This document shows positions 26,854 to 36,599 of a stretch of 64,000 nucleotides of DNA, piece by piece. The first letter of the stretch is position 1, and each line of letters opens with the position of its first letter. The notes under the pieces are model-generated. The model had not been told where the DNA came from. It saw only the letters and a program-made list of their open reading frames with translations, and ran no database searches. The position numbers and the translations under genes are program-made. The DNA is from Psychrobacter immobilis (GTDB lineage: Bacteria; Pseudomonadota; Gammaproteobacteria; Pseudomonadales; Moraxellaceae), in the NCBI GenBank assembly GCA_904846145.1, contig CAJGZL010000001.1, positions 620,001-684,000 of the forward strand. The letters are read 5' to 3'.

Positions 26854-29082
26854 TTAAGGATTTAATGGGAAAGTAGTAATGCCCGTACTTGGACTATCTA
26901 CTCTCGTAAAGCCTTGGTTGGTCGTGGCAGGTTTAGGCGTTTGATCGCGTTTGGGTATCAGCGGATTCAGATTCATCAGCTCATAATCTTGACTGATATC
27001 GCCATTCCAGCCCTCAGTACCGCTTAGAGGCAGCTGCTTGATCGTACCGTTTTTATCTATGACCAACTGCAATACACGCATTTGGTTAAATTTGCGTTCG
27101 GTCACACTAGCCACCGCCCCACCATCGCGTAAAATAGTCGGCTGTAAAAATATAATCAGATTACTCTTTTGCGTATTATCGCTATCGGAGCGAAACAGAC
27201 GCCCGATGATAGGTACATTACCTAAGCCAGGTACTTTTTGTTGATTGGTGGTACTGTTTTCACGCATCAAGCCACCAAGCGCAATAGTCTGTTGGTCATC
27301 AGCTAGGATAGTAGTATTAATTAAGCTCTTATTGGTGATTAAACCGCTTGAATTACCGACACTGCCTGGCACGACCGAGGATACCTCTTGTGATACCTCT
27401 AAGCGCACCGTACCGTTGTCACCGATATGCGGGATAACATTGAGATTGATACCGATATCTTGGCGCTCAATGGTCTGAAAAGGATTATTAGAATTGTTGC
27501 CGCTAGTGGTAAAAGAGCCTGTCACAAAAGGGACGTTTTGACCCACTAAGATGCTGGCTTTTTCATTATCTAAGGTCAAAATCGATGGCATAGACAACAG
27601 ATTAGCACTGGTCGAGGAGTCTAAGGCTTGTAATATCGCACCATAAAACTGCGTATTGCCACTGCTGTCTTTACTGCTACTGCCTATCCCTAGCAGTGCT
27701 CCTGCAATAGAGCCTGCAGCAGCGCTAATACCCGCACCGCCCGACAAGGCCGCTGCCGCAAGCGTTGTCGCACTAGCGCCAACATTATTGAAGTTCACGA
27801 CCCCGTAGCCACTATTGGCATTACCTAACGCCCATTGCACACCCAACTGTGTCGCGTCATCGCCTGATACTTCGACGATAGCTGCTTGGATCAGGACTTG
27901 CGCGCGGCGATTATCAAGCTGATTGACCGCATCTTCAATCTCAAACATCAACTCAGGCGCGGCGTTAACGATAACGGCATTTTGGGTTTCATCAGCGATA
28001 ATACTAAAGGGACGACCGCCAGTACTAGTATTAGAAGCGCCTGTGCCAACTGCAGTATTATTATTGCTAACGGTTTGTGCAGCCTCAGTATTGAGCGTTG
28101 CCCCAGTGGCGCTAGCATCTGTCAGTGAGGCGGACTCTAACGTAGACGTTGCGCCTGAGCTGTTAATGGACTGATTGGCCAATAAGCCACGCAGCATATC
28201 TGCAATATGATTGGCGCTAGCGTACTTGAGGCGAAACACTCGTAGTCCACTAAGACGACGCGATGGCGTAGTGTCGAGCTGATTGACCATCTCTTGCACT
28301 TTGGCGATCATCTCAGGACTGCCTTTGACCAGCAGCCTATCACTTGAGGTATCGGCGATAACCTTGAGCTGATCGCTACCTGCCCCAGCACCACCTGCAC
28401 TGCTAACTAGCGCACTGATCAGATCCATCATACGCTCAGCATCGACATGGCGCAGCGGTATCACGCGCAAGCTATCATTGACATTACTATCCAAATCGCG
28501 GATCAGAGCCGTCAATTGGTTCAGGCTATCCGCCCGATCAGATAACACCAGCGCATTAACCCCAGGCACAGCAGCGGCATGGGCTGACTGCGGCATCAGA
28601 GGTCTAATGACTCCGAGCACTTCTGCGGCCTGAGTATTGGTCAAATAAATCACCCGTGTCGCTAAAGCCTCACCAACTGTCGTGCCGCGCAGATCCACAG
28701 CTACCCCAGTCTGCTTGGCGACGTTATCAGGGACTAGCTTAATAGTCGTCCCCGAATCAATCGCTGCAATACCATTGACTTGCATCACACTTAAGAACAG
28801 CTGATAAATCTCATCGCGAGAAAGTGCACGGTTGGATATCACAGTTACATTGCCATTGATACGTGGATCAAGTACAAAATTCTGCTCGGTGATAGTCGCC
28901 ACTTCATTAATAAAAGCTTTTATGTCCGCATCTTGCAAGTTCACTTTCCAGCTTTCAGCAGTAGCCAGCCCACACATCGCCGCCCATAATGGCAGCGCTA
29001 GACACAAAGGTCGGCACACATACAGCAAACTCTGTAGAGAACGACGCAAAGGCGCTACTGAAAATTTAGATAAACTTACCAT
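26854..29082 (-). CDS. gspD: type II secretion system secretin GspD
   Basis: This 742-residue outer-membrane secretin forms the export channel of the type II system. After a signal peptide, the N0 domain (WKVNLQDADIKAFINEVATI) and N1-N3 repeats (RVIYLTNTQAAEVLGVIRPL, RVIPLRHVDAERMMDLISAL, RVFRLKYASANHIADMLRGL) are visible. A Ser/Ala/Thr-rich insertion lies in N3 (around residues 315-355), and the secretin domain ends near SNLIIFLQPTILRDGG. It is the last gene of gspN-gspC-gspD. The rest of the machine must be elsewhere. Confidence 0.95.
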   Translation of the reverse strand: MVSLSKFSVAPLRRSLQSLLYVCRPLCLALPLWAAMCGLATAESWKVNLQDADIKAFINEVATITEQNFVLDPRINGNVTVISNRALSRDEIYQLFLSVMQVNGIAAIDSGTTIKLVPDNVAKQTGVAVDLRGTTVGEALATRVIYLTNTQAAEVLGVIRPLMPQSAHAAAVPGVNALVLSDRADSLNQLTALIRDLDSNVNDSLRVIPLRHVDAERMMDLISALVSSAGGAGAGSDQLKVIADTSSDRLLVKGSPEMIAKVQEMVNQLDTTPSRRLSGLRVFRLKYASANHIADMLRGLLANQSINSSGATSTLESASLTDASATGATLNTEAAQTVSNNNTAVGTGASNTSTGGRPFSIIADETQNAVIVNAAPELMFEIEDAVNQLDNRRAQVLIQAAIVEVSGDDATQLGVQWALGNANSGYGVVNFNNVGASATTLAAAALSGGAGISAAAGSIAGALLGIGSSSKDSSGNTQFYGAILQALDSSTSANLLSMPSILTLDNEKASILVGQNVPFVTGSFTTSGNNSNNPFQTIERQDIGINLNVIPHIGDNGTVRLEVSQEVSSVVPGSVGNSSGLITNKSLINTTILADDQQTIALGGLMRENSTTNQQKVPGLGNVPIIGRLFRSDSDNTQKSNLIIFLQPTILRDGGAVASVTERKFNQMRVLQLVIDKNGTIKQLPLSGTEGWNGDISQDYELMNLNPLIPKRDQTPKPATTNQGFTRVDSPSTGITTFPLNP

Positions 29083-29183
29083 GCTGATGGTTACTCACTT
29101 TAATATTAGAGCGGTTATAGGCTAAAGAGTTTAGAATAATACTTATAAGCAATTATCTTTAAAAAACTTTTGAACTATTAATT

Positions 29184-30110
29184 TTAAAACTGCTGGCGAA
29201 TAGTGATCACTTGCTCACCGCGCTTAACTTCTATCTGCGCCTCACCAGACTTTTGCACTTGCTGTAGCACATTAGCGTCTTGTCCTGGATTGTTACCGAC
29301 ACTTTGACCATTAACAGACATCACGCGATCTCCTGGCTCAAGCCCTAAGCGATTACGCAGACCTGAAGGCATCGCGGCGGTCACTTGATAGCCTTCACCT
29401 GATGCCATCACACCCATACGACTCAAGTAGCCTGCAGGATTCTCTTGCAGCTCATTTACCGCCTTGTCGATCGCCGAATTGGCATCGTTACTATTATTGA
29501 CATCGCTATTATTGGCATCACTATTATTGTTGGCATCGATATTACCAAGGTTAGGAATATCTAAAGGTTGCGGCAGTCCTGAGGCAAGCCCGTTATTATT
29601 GTTGTCAGGTAGGCGCTGATTGCCAATAGCGTTGGCAGCCATACCTCTTTGATCAAGCGGCATAGCATCTGCCATACTGATAACAGACTGCTTAGCTGCA
29701 CCGTCAGCGATAACCACGGCATTCCAATCTACGGCAACCAAGGTGTAACCTGTCTCTTGTAAGCTATCACCGATACGATAGTTTTTGACCATGCCGTTGA
29801 CATCTAATAACGCTGAAGACGAGCTTTCAGGATCGGCTAATAATACGCCCTTTAAGATCACATTCGGCGGCGGTTGCACTGACTGCGCTACTGGATCAGG
29901 CTCAGCAAAGATCGCAAACAGACTGCTATTGTCCGTCACCGATCCTGTGAGATTCTGCAAAGGTAGTACGGGTAATGCTGGTGCAAGTGGCGGCGCTAAT
30001 ACTAGCCATAATAAGCGCGCAGCACTCCAGCATAGCCAGCCTAGCGCCAATAGCAGTAGCCAGCCTGAAAATCGGTTAAGGATATCTAATAGTGGCTTTA
30101 GGCGATTCAT
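29184..30110 (-). CDS. gspC: type II secretion system protein GspC
   Basis: This inner-membrane protein of about 308 residues links the secretin to the inner platform. It has one N-terminal helix (SGWLLLLALGWLCWSAARLL), a homology-region domain (residues about 85-150, LKGVLLADPESSSSALLDVN) and a C-terminal PDZ domain (RNRLGLEPGDRVMSVNGQSV). Between them is an Asn/Asp-rich linker of imperfect repeats. I placed the start at ATG 30110 (MNRLKPLL). A TTG at 30122 that overlaps the gspN stop is an alternative. Confidence 0.88.
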   Translation of the reverse strand: MNRLKPLLDILNRFSGWLLLLALGWLCWSAARLLWLVLAPPLAPALPVLPLQNLTGSVTDNSSLFAIFAEPDPVAQSVQPPPNVILKGVLLADPESSSSALLDVNGMVKNYRIGDSLQETGYTLVAVDWNAVVIADGAAKQSVISMADAMPLDQRGMAANAIGNQRLPDNNNNGLASGLPQPLDIPNLGNIDANNNSDANNSDVNNSNDANSAIDKAVNELQENPAGYLSRMGVMASGEGYQVTAAMPSGLRNRLGLEPGDRVMSVNGQSVGNNPGQDANVLQQVQKSGEAQIEVKRGEQVITIRQQF

Positions 30111-30118
30111 GACTAGGC

Positions 30119-30934
30119 TCAATTAGCGCCCCCAAGCCCTGATAATAATGGCTGACGTACGCTAACTACAGGTGTATCTTGTGGCGCTTGACCTTTATAC
30201 TCTGGCATATTCTCAAGTAAGCGCTGGGTCAAGCTGACATCGAGCATGTTATCGCCATCGACATACAGATCGCCCAAGCGTTTGTCTTGATTATCTAGCA
30301 AATTAATATGCAGCAGGTTATTACTGTTTTTTTGTTCAGTGCTCAGCTCAGCACGTAGTGCAGGCATAGTGATATAAAACACTTTTCCTGCGCTAGGGTA
30401 GCCGACCTCCCCGCCGACCCAAGTGAGCTGCCCCTCGGCGGTTTTAAAGCCAGCAGAGCGCTCGCCCTTAGCGAACTGGCGTTGTAGCGAGACACTATTG
30501 ACCTGAATAGGAGTACTAGGCAGCTGCCAGTCAACCACTTGTCTTAGGGTATCGGGTGCAATCCTGCCAGTCATATCCGCTACTTGCCATGAGCTGCGAG
30601 ATACTTTGAGCTGACCGTCAAGCTGTGTTTGACCACTACTGATATCGACATCAGCGCCAAGCTTACCTAACAATAATTGCCAAGGCTGCCAATGCCAACT
30701 CAAAGACCCTATTAGCGGCGCTTTTGACACTTTAGACACAGGCACCTGCCAAATAGCCGCGCCTTGCCATAAGTTACCAGAGACATGCTGTACATAAGGC
30801 GACTGCGGCGCTACCTTTTGCAACACCCACGATGCTGGCATCTGCAACAGCGCAAATAGTGCAAATACCAGCAGTCCTATGAGCCACCAGAGCTTACGCG
30901 GACGCTTATTAGACGATATAGAAGCTTGCGACAC
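30119..30934 (-). CDS. gspN: type II secretion system protein GspN
   Basis: This 271-residue protein has one N-terminal membrane helix (LWWLIGLLVFALFALLQMP) and a periplasmic beta-rich domain (NLWQGAAIWQVP, LSWHWQPWQLLLGKLGADVD) typical of the T2SSN family. GspN is an accessory component present in only some type II systems. It is the first gene of the gspN-gspC-gspD run, and its stop lies within the gspC start region. Confidence 0.9.
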   Translation of the reverse strand: MSQASISSNKRPRKLWWLIGLLVFALFALLQMPASWVLQKVAPQSPYVQHVSGNLWQGAAIWQVPVSKVSKAPLIGSLSWHWQPWQLLLGKLGADVDISSGQTQLDGQLKVSRSSWQVADMTGRIAPDTLRQVVDWQLPSTPIQVNSVSLQRQFAKGERSAGFKTAEGQLTWVGGEVGYPSAGKVFYITMPALRAELSTEQKNSNNLLHINLLDNQDKRLGDLYVDGDNMLDVSLTQRLLENMPEYKGQAPQDTPVVSVRQPLLSGLGGAN

Positions 30935-31009
30935 TGATCACTCACTCTCATAGAAAGATTGAAACGTCATTATCATAACAAACAATGACCTAAAGATGAC
31001 AGCAAAAAA

Positions 31010-31055
31010 AGCCAGTATCTTTTAGGCGCATGATAGGCGATAAAAGATACTGGCT
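31010..31055 (-). terminator. Rho-independent terminator of the H-NS-like gene
   Basis: AGCCAGTATCTTTTA pairs exactly with TAAAAGATACTGGCT across a 16-base loop. On the minus strand the stem is followed by seven T residues. It lies 67 bases after the stop of the H-NS-like gene and separates it from gspN. Confidence 0.88.
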
Positions 31056-31121
31056 TAAATAGCTATTCAACCCTTTAAAGTAATAAGCTCAAAGGTCTAT
31101 AAACAGTAGGTAGCAGAAAAA

Positions 31122-31445
31122 CTATATAGCAAAGTCTTCAAGGTTTTTACCAGCACTCAAAGCCTCTACTAACCACGTCGGCTTGCGACCACGACCTGTC
31201 CAAGTCTCTTGGCTGTTGTCGGTATTACGATATTTTATACTACGTTTTTTCTCTAGACTCTCACCTGCCTTTAAGATTTCATCAATGCTACTATCGCTGT
31301 CTTTAGCAATTTTTTCGAATTGTACATAAGCATCGTGCAAGCGTTGATGTTGTTTTTGACTGATTAGCTGCTGCGCATTCTCAGTAATGGCACGTAGTTC
31401 ATCTACATTGAGACCATCTAAGTTAATGGCATTATTATTGGACAT
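31122..31445 (-). CDS. H-NS-family nucleoid protein
   Basis: This 107-residue protein has a helical N-terminal oligomerisation region (LRAITENAQQLISQKQHQRL). Its C-terminal DNA-binding domain contains TWTGRGRKPTWLVEAL, which matches the H-NS/BpH3 consensus. Such proteins silence AT-rich foreign DNA. It lies directly beside the AT-rich restriction-modification module, so it could repress it, but this is inference. Confidence 0.92.
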   Translation of the reverse strand: MSNNNAINLDGLNVDELRAITENAQQLISQKQHQRLHDAYVQFEKIAKDSDSSIDEILKAGESLEKKRSIKYRNTDNSQETWTGRGRKPTWLVEALSAGKNLEDFAI

Positions 31446-31850
31446 GGTTACCTCTATAATTAAAATTGAAACATAAAACGTTTATAATATAAACAAAAAT
31501 TTAATCGATTAAGCATATCTAGTATAAAACATTCAAACACTATTTATTAATTATAATCCATTATATTTTTACATTTATACCTGTTGTATAAAAAAATAAA
31601 TTTGAAATCTGAGCGAGTGACTGAAATCATTAACGGAGTATCCTTCTATATCTCGAAATTATAAATTTAACTTTCTTTTTAGAATACCTCTCTTCTAGCA
31701 CAATGAATAAAATGAGTATGCTATATATGTAACTGCTTAACCAAATTCAAATGCAATGAATACAACTTAAGCCACTTAGACTATATAAGTTATTTAAGTA
31801 ACTTATGTGCTAAAATCTAACAAATCACAACCATTAATTCTGAGGGCAAT
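31446..31850. other. AT-rich intergenic region before the restriction module
   Basis: This 405-base region is very AT-rich. It should hold the divergent promoters of the H-NS-like gene and the restriction-modification operon. I see no gene and no convincing repeat. Confidence 0.5.
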
Positions 31851-32033
31851 ATGGCAAAAAGTGACTCAGGGCGCATTGTTTTAACAATCGACCCCAATTT
31901 GAAAAGAAAATTGTATGCAGTGTTAGCATTAGAGCAAACTACATTGAAAGATTGGTTTACAAAATCCTCAGAGTCTTATGTCAAGGAAAGACTAAAAGCT
32001 GAACTAGATAGTATAGGGAATAGTGAAAAGTGA
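31851..32033 (+). CDS. small ribbon-helix-helix-like protein upstream of the methylase
   Basis: This 60-residue protein begins MAKSDSGRIVLTIDPNLKRK, a short beta strand followed by two predicted helices (LYAVLALEQTTLKDWFTKSS). That is the pattern of CopG/Arc-type DNA-binding proteins. GAGGGCAAT lies just before the ATG. It overlaps the methylase start (GTGA), so the two are coupled. It could be a control protein or stabilising partner of the restriction system. The family call is from shape only. Confidence 0.7.
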   Translation: MAKSDSGRIVLTIDPNLKRKLYAVLALEQTTLKDWFTKSSESYVKERLKAELDSIGNSEK

Positions 32034-33658
32034 AGTTTAAGGCAGATCAGACAGAACAAAAATTACGTGGTGGATATTACACTCCGCAAAAATTAGCAGA
32101 TTATGTTACTGACTGGGTATGTGCAACTGACCCTGCGAATCTATTAGAGCCAAGCTGTGGTGATGGAGTGTTTATTAGAAGCATAGCTAACGCTACAATG
32201 AATCTAAATATACAAGTTACAGGATATGAGCTATTTGATAGCGAGGCAAAAAAAAGCCGAGAAGTAGCAAAGGAATGTGGATTAACAAATACAACAATAA
32301 TTGAAGGCGACTTTCTTGAATGGGCAAACATTGCCCTTTTAGAGCAGAGAGAGGTATTTGAAGGCGTAGTTGGTAACCCTCCATTTATCCGCTATCAGTT
32401 TTTAGAAAAGAATTTTCAATTAAATACTGAAGGCGTTTTTAAGACTCTTGGACTTAAATTTACGAAACATACCAATGCTTGGGTTCCGTTCATACTTGCA
32501 TGCATACAACTATTGAAGCCAGGACGTCGTTTCGGAATGGTTATCCCATCAGAAATAGTTCACGTATTACACGCACAGTCATTACGAACATTTTTGGGTA
32601 CTAAATGCAGCAAAGTTCTTATCATAGACCCTCAAGAACTTTGGTTTGAAGGCACATTGCAAGGTGCTGTTATGATATTTGCGCAGAAGAAGATTGATGC
32701 TAATGAGGCATCAGAGGGAGTTGCAATTAAAAGTGTGCGTGGAACAGACTTTTTAAACATAAACCCAAGTACGCTTTTTGATGAATCGGTTGGAATAAAT
32801 GGAGAAACTGTTTCAGGAAAATGGACCAAGGCGCTTTTTCAGCATGATGATTTGTTATTTTTCAATAATATGTGTCAACACCACGATGTGAAACTATTTA
32901 CCGATATAGCTACTGTTGATGTTGGCATGGTAACTGGCGCTAATAAATTTTTCTTGGTTGATGAAGAAACTTTAGACAAGCATGGACTTCATCCATATGC
33001 ACGTCCTATGTTCGGACGAAGTGAGCATTGCAAAGGTGTTATTTACGATGAACTCCAGCATCAAGACAATAAAGCAACTGGCAAGCCAACTAACTTTTTA
33101 CTTCTGGATAAAGATATTAACAATTATCCAGCTAATGTTAGAAACTATATAAAATCAGGTGAGCTAGAAGAACTTGATAAACGCTACAAGTGTAGAATTA
33201 GGAAGCCTTGGTATAAAGTACCTTCTGTATATTCGACCGAGATTGGCATGCTCAAGCGCTGCCATGATGCGCCTCGTTTGATTTCAAACCAAATCAACGC
33301 ATTGACAACAGATACTGCTTATAGAATAAAAGCGACTGCTGGAGTCAATGCAGAAACTATGGTTTATTGTTTTATTAACCCGATAACAGCGATATCCGCA
33401 GAGTTGAATGGTCGTTATTATGGAGGTGGTGTTTTAGAACTTGTACCCTCAGAAATTGAAAAATTACTCATTCCAGTGCCTATGAATATTGAACCCCAAT
33501 TAAGACTGCTAGATCAAGAAATTAAGACACTCCCAATGGAGGAGGTTCTCCGAAGGAATGGCTATCGAGTACTAAGCAATATTGGGATGTCTAAGTCAGA
33601 TGTCGATAGACTGGTAGATATTTGGTCATGGTTCAGAAATCGAAGACAAAGGAAGTAG
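32030..33658 (+). CDS. N6-adenine DNA methyltransferase (gamma class, restriction-modification)
   Basis: This 542-residue methylase begins with the conserved GGYYTPQKLADYV motif X. Motif I is LEPSCGDGVFIRSI, and motif IV is GNPPFIRYQF, the NPPF form typical of N6-adenine methylases of the TaqI/Eco57I class. The C-terminal half would hold the target recognition domain (ELNGRYYGGGVLELVPSEIE near the end). The start is GTG at 32030, overlapping the small upstream gene. It converges on a PLD-type nuclease gene and is probably its protecting methylase. Confidence 0.88.
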   Translation: MKFKADQTEQKLRGGYYTPQKLADYVTDWVCATDPANLLEPSCGDGVFIRSIANATMNLNIQVTGYELFDSEAKKSREVAKECGLTNTTIIEGDFLEWANIALLEQREVFEGVVGNPPFIRYQFLEKNFQLNTEGVFKTLGLKFTKHTNAWVPFILACIQLLKPGRRFGMVIPSEIVHVLHAQSLRTFLGTKCSKVLIIDPQELWFEGTLQGAVMIFAQKKIDANEASEGVAIKSVRGTDFLNINPSTLFDESVGINGETVSGKWTKALFQHDDLLFFNNMCQHHDVKLFTDIATVDVGMVTGANKFFLVDEETLDKHGLHPYARPMFGRSEHCKGVIYDELQHQDNKATGKPTNFLLLDKDINNYPANVRNYIKSGELEELDKRYKCRIRKPWYKVPSVYSTEIGMLKRCHDAPRLISNQINALTTDTAYRIKATAGVNAETMVYCFINPITAISAELNGRYYGGGVLELVPSEIEKLLIPVPMNIEPQLRLLDQEIKTLPMEEVLRRNGYRVLSNIGMSKSDVDRLVDIWSWFRNRRQRK

Positions 33659-33719
33659 GGATTATAGAGTTTTTAAGTTTCTTAAAAACTATGGGTTAAT
33701 TCTTCTTTTTTTATCTGGT

Positions 33720-34883
33720 TTAAGTAATTTCAATTTGATAATTATCTCCACCTAGATGATATAAGCTCATATGTTTATTTAATAAACCTCTTTGTGCAAC
33801 AATTGGTTTTGCAGCTCCCCAATGCAGTTGAGTCATAGCATTATTTTGTAAATATGTCTTTGTATTTGTTAAAGAGTTATGCGTAAGCTCTAATCTGTAA
33901 ACACCATTTGATATTCCATTTATTATAATCTCAAAATTAGCAACTGCTCTCAATAAATGGTTTTTATTTGGTTGAGGATCAGGAGTCCAGACTATAGAAG
34001 CAAACACTACATCTTTAAAGTAATGCCTTTGATCAATTCCTAATAACAAGCCTTTTTTGAAATACATTGAACCAGTAGCATTTGTGTTGCTACCTGTCGG
34101 AATATTCAAGTCTCTTTCAGACAAAGGCTTACTTGACCATATGAGACCTAGAGAGAATGACTGATTTTGTACACTTGGAATGTGTACTCTAGACACTGGT
34201 ACTCTAGGAACGTTTCGAGGTTTAGGAGACTGCAAAGTTCCGCGATGAATAGGAAGAGCTGGTATAGCCGCTGATGACGATTGCGAAGATTTCACACCTG
34301 TTATTGGAGCAGAAGACTTAACTGTCTCATCTTCCAACCTGCCATCAAGCAACAAATCCGCTATTTGTGTCGATGTAGTAATTTTAAACACATTTTGCGG
34401 ATGAGCACCGACTAAAGCTCTAAAAGGTGTTAATAATGACGAGAGGTAATTAATATCACCTTGCTCAGAGAAGACAAGATCCACCAAAGAACTAAGCTCT
34501 ACATTGCCATTAAGTCCACTAGCTGTAAGATTCGCGCTACCCAGAATTACTTGTGCTTCATTGTCTCCAATAGCAGCATAAAGCTTAGGATGAAAGATAC
34601 TTGTTTGTGTTCCCATATCGACTACGATTGGTAAAATACCTATTGCCAACAAACTATCCAAGGCTTGTTTAGATGTAATTCCATTAGAAATACCAATAAA
34701 CATTTCAGTATTGCCACTTTTTGCAGTCAATTCAGTAGCAATTTTGCCAACTCCACTGCTAGTAACAAAAGCAACACTGATAAAAAAACTGGTTGCCCAT
34801 TGATGCTGTAGTAATTGTTTAAGTTTTCCTTCATGATCTTGGTTTGGAGCTAAACCTTGTGTCAGTGCTGTAATTGTAGCCAC
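33720..34883 (-). CDS. PLD-type restriction endonuclease (NgoFVII/BfiI-like)
   Basis: This 387-residue protein has an N-terminal phospholipase-D-like nuclease domain. A single active-site motif, HPKLYAAIGDNEAQVILGSA followed by NLTASGLNGNVE, gives the H-K-(N) pattern with downstream Glu. BfiI-type enzymes use one such motif per subunit in a dimer. The C-terminal part has LSERDLNIPTGSNTNATGSM, which recalls the B3-like DNA-binding domain of the NgoFVII family. The middle is a Ser/Pro-rich linker. It is convergent to the adenine methylase, 61 bases between stops. The recognition site is unknown. Confidence 0.82.
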   Translation of the reverse strand: MATITALTQGLAPNQDHEGKLKQLLQHQWATSFFISVAFVTSSGVGKIATELTAKSGNTEMFIGISNGITSKQALDSLLAIGILPIVVDMGTQTSIFHPKLYAAIGDNEAQVILGSANLTASGLNGNVELSSLVDLVFSEQGDINYLSSLLTPFRALVGAHPQNVFKITTSTQIADLLLDGRLEDETVKSSAPITGVKSSQSSSAAIPALPIHRGTLQSPKPRNVPRVPVSRVHIPSVQNQSFSLGLIWSSKPLSERDLNIPTGSNTNATGSMYFKKGLLLGIDQRHYFKDVVFASIVWTPDPQPNKNHLLRAVANFEIIINGISNGVYRLELTHNSLTNTKTYLQNNAMTQLHWGAAKPIVAQRGLLNKHMSLYHLGGDNYQIEIT

Positions 34884-35076
34884 ACGTAATCCTCTCTAAT
34901 GTATCCTTTAGTTTAACAAAATTTTCTGCAAGAATTTAAAGTCAGAATTAAACTATCAAGAAAAACTTAATCAATCAATTAATATCTTTAAACATTTTGC
35001 ATTAGCAACTGCGCTACCTAGTGATATACCTAAAAATTTGTAGAGTTTTATTATAGACTAATTATATTATAAATAT

Positions 35077-35107
35077 AAAAAAGAGCCTATAAATATAGAC
35101 TCTTTTT
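35077..35107 (-). terminator. terminator of ssb
   Basis: AAAAAGAG-c-CTATA pairs with TATAG-a-CTCTTTTT. On the minus strand it lies about 50 bases after the ssb stop and ends in T residues. The stem is AT-rich and has one mismatch. Confidence 0.6.
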
Positions 35108-35153
35108 AGATTCAACAGACACTGTTATTTTACATTAAAGTCTAAGGTACACG

Positions 35154-35738
35154 TCAGAACGGAATGTCATCATCAACAGGGCCATCAGGCATCGCTGATT
35201 TATTGGCGACACTTGGCGCATTATTAGACTGATTAGGCTGGTTAAATTGGTTGCCTGAGCCTTGATTATTGAACCCGCCCTGACCACCTTGATTATTGTA
35301 ACCACCGCCTTGGTTATTGCTATTGCCCTGATTGCCATAACCTTGCTGATTATTTTGATTGTTCTGATTATTGTTATAACCGTTGTCCTGGCCTTGACCA
35401 CCACTAGCACCATCTAACATTTGCATCTGATAGGCTTTGATATCAGTAGCATAACGGTCACTACCGTCAGGCGCTTGATACTTGCGCGTTTGCAAACTGC
35501 CTTCAATATATACTTTACTGCCTTTACGTAGATATTGAGCGGCGATTTCACCTAAGCGATTATAGAGTGCAATACGATGCCATTCGGTTGATTCTTTTTT
35601 CTCACCGCTTTGCTTGTCTGTCCACTGCTCGGAGGTCGCGACAGAGATATTGGTGACGCTACCGCCATTACTGAATTGACGAACCTCAGGATCTGCACCG
35701 AGATTACCAATGATGATAACTTTATTAACTCCACGCAT
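35154..35738 (-). CDS. ssb: single-stranded DNA-binding protein
   Basis: This 194-residue SSB has an N-terminal OB fold ([40 protein letters not shown]). A Gly/Asn/Gln-rich linker runs from about residue 115 to 170. The acidic tail ends in DDDIPF, which recruits repair and replication partners. The linker is unusually rich in Asn-Gln repeats, such as [17 protein letters not shown]. It is followed by its own terminator. Confidence 0.97.
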   Translation of the reverse strand: MRGVNKVIIIGNLGADPEVRQFSNGGSVTNISVATSEQWTDKQSGEKKESTEWHRIALYNRLGEIAAQYLRKGSKVYIEGSLQTRKYQAPDGSDRYATDIKAYQMQMLDGASGGQGQDNGYNNNQNNQNNQQGYGNQGNSNNQGGGYNNQGGQGGFNNQGSGNQFNQPNQSNNAPSVANKSAMPDGPVDDDIPF

Positions 35739-35999
35739 GATGTTGTCCTCTTATGATAAATAATTTGATTTGACAGATAATTCTATTTAAGTTCAATAAC
35801 TTGTCAAAATATTGACCAATGCATTAAGAATTACTGTAAAAACCACAGTTTTATATTATAGGGTTTTTACGCTAATATCCAGTAAAGGCAGGCGATACAC
35901 GACAATCTATGACGCTTAAAACCTATATATATATCTTTATCCGATTATAATGGAATAAAAAAGTAAAATCTCTTTACTGATAACTTTTTATTAATAGTT

Positions 36000-36569
36000 T
36001 TATTTATTGTTGATAGTTTTATCGTTTTTACGCTGCATGCTTAGCGTTACGCTACCCAGCTCAACCCCAAGCTTACTCATTACTGCGCGATTGAGCATAA
36101 CGTCATCGCTAATGAGATACATCCAGTCATCAAAGTTGACTTGATAAGTTTTATCATCAACCGGTAAATCTAATATGTATTGCCAGTGAAAAGCATTGCC
36201 AACCACTTCGCCATTGGCTTCACCGATCACATCACCCGCTGTGCCTGTCCATTGACCATTGGCTTGTTCGGTCAGCCGCCAGATACGTTGCGACTTAGTG
36301 CCATCTGCCCATGCAAACTTCTCGTCTAATACGATCACATCATCGCCTTCATGTGTGGCATCAATATACACGGTAAAGCGTCTTTTGATCTCGCCGCTAC
36401 GACCTTGAAACATACCATAACCGTCGATCTGCCCTGAGAAAAACTCATGCATATCAAGGGCGGGCTTAGCCTCTTTATAAGTCTGAATATTTTGCGTGGC
36501 GCAGCCTGTCATTAATAATGTTATTGATAATCCAGCGCCAATCCCAAACTTAGTTATTAATTTACTCAT
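36000..36569 (-). CDS. DUF3833 lipoprotein
   Basis: This 189-residue secreted protein has a lipobox LMTGC (residues about 19-23) followed by a DUF3833 domain (FSGQIDGYGMFQGRSGEIKR, FHWQYILDLPVDDKTYQVNF, DDWMYLISDDVMLNRAVMSK). The family has no assigned function. It lies 30 bases downstream of the YajR-like transporter gene and may share its transcript. Confidence 0.88.
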   Translation of the reverse strand: MSKLITKFGIGAGLSITLLMTGCATQNIQTYKEAKPALDMHEFFSGQIDGYGMFQGRSGEIKRRFTVYIDATHEGDDVIVLDEKFAWADGTKSQRIWRLTEQANGQWTGTAGDVIGEANGEVVGNAFHWQYILDLPVDDKTYQVNFDDWMYLISDDVMLNRAVMSKLGVELGSVTLSMQRKNDKTINNK

Positions 36570-36599
36570 CTTAATTCCTTTTTAGATGCCTGATAAAGG

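Noticed and set aside
29455..29600. Possible tandem repeat or CRISPR-like pattern
   Set aside because: It is the Asn/Asp-rich linker coding sequence of gspC; no spacers, and units vary in length. No CRISPR array was seen anywhere in the window.
35135..35413. Alternative frame over the ssb linker
   Set aside because: It arises from the Asn/Gln/Gly codon repeats of ssb read in another frame.
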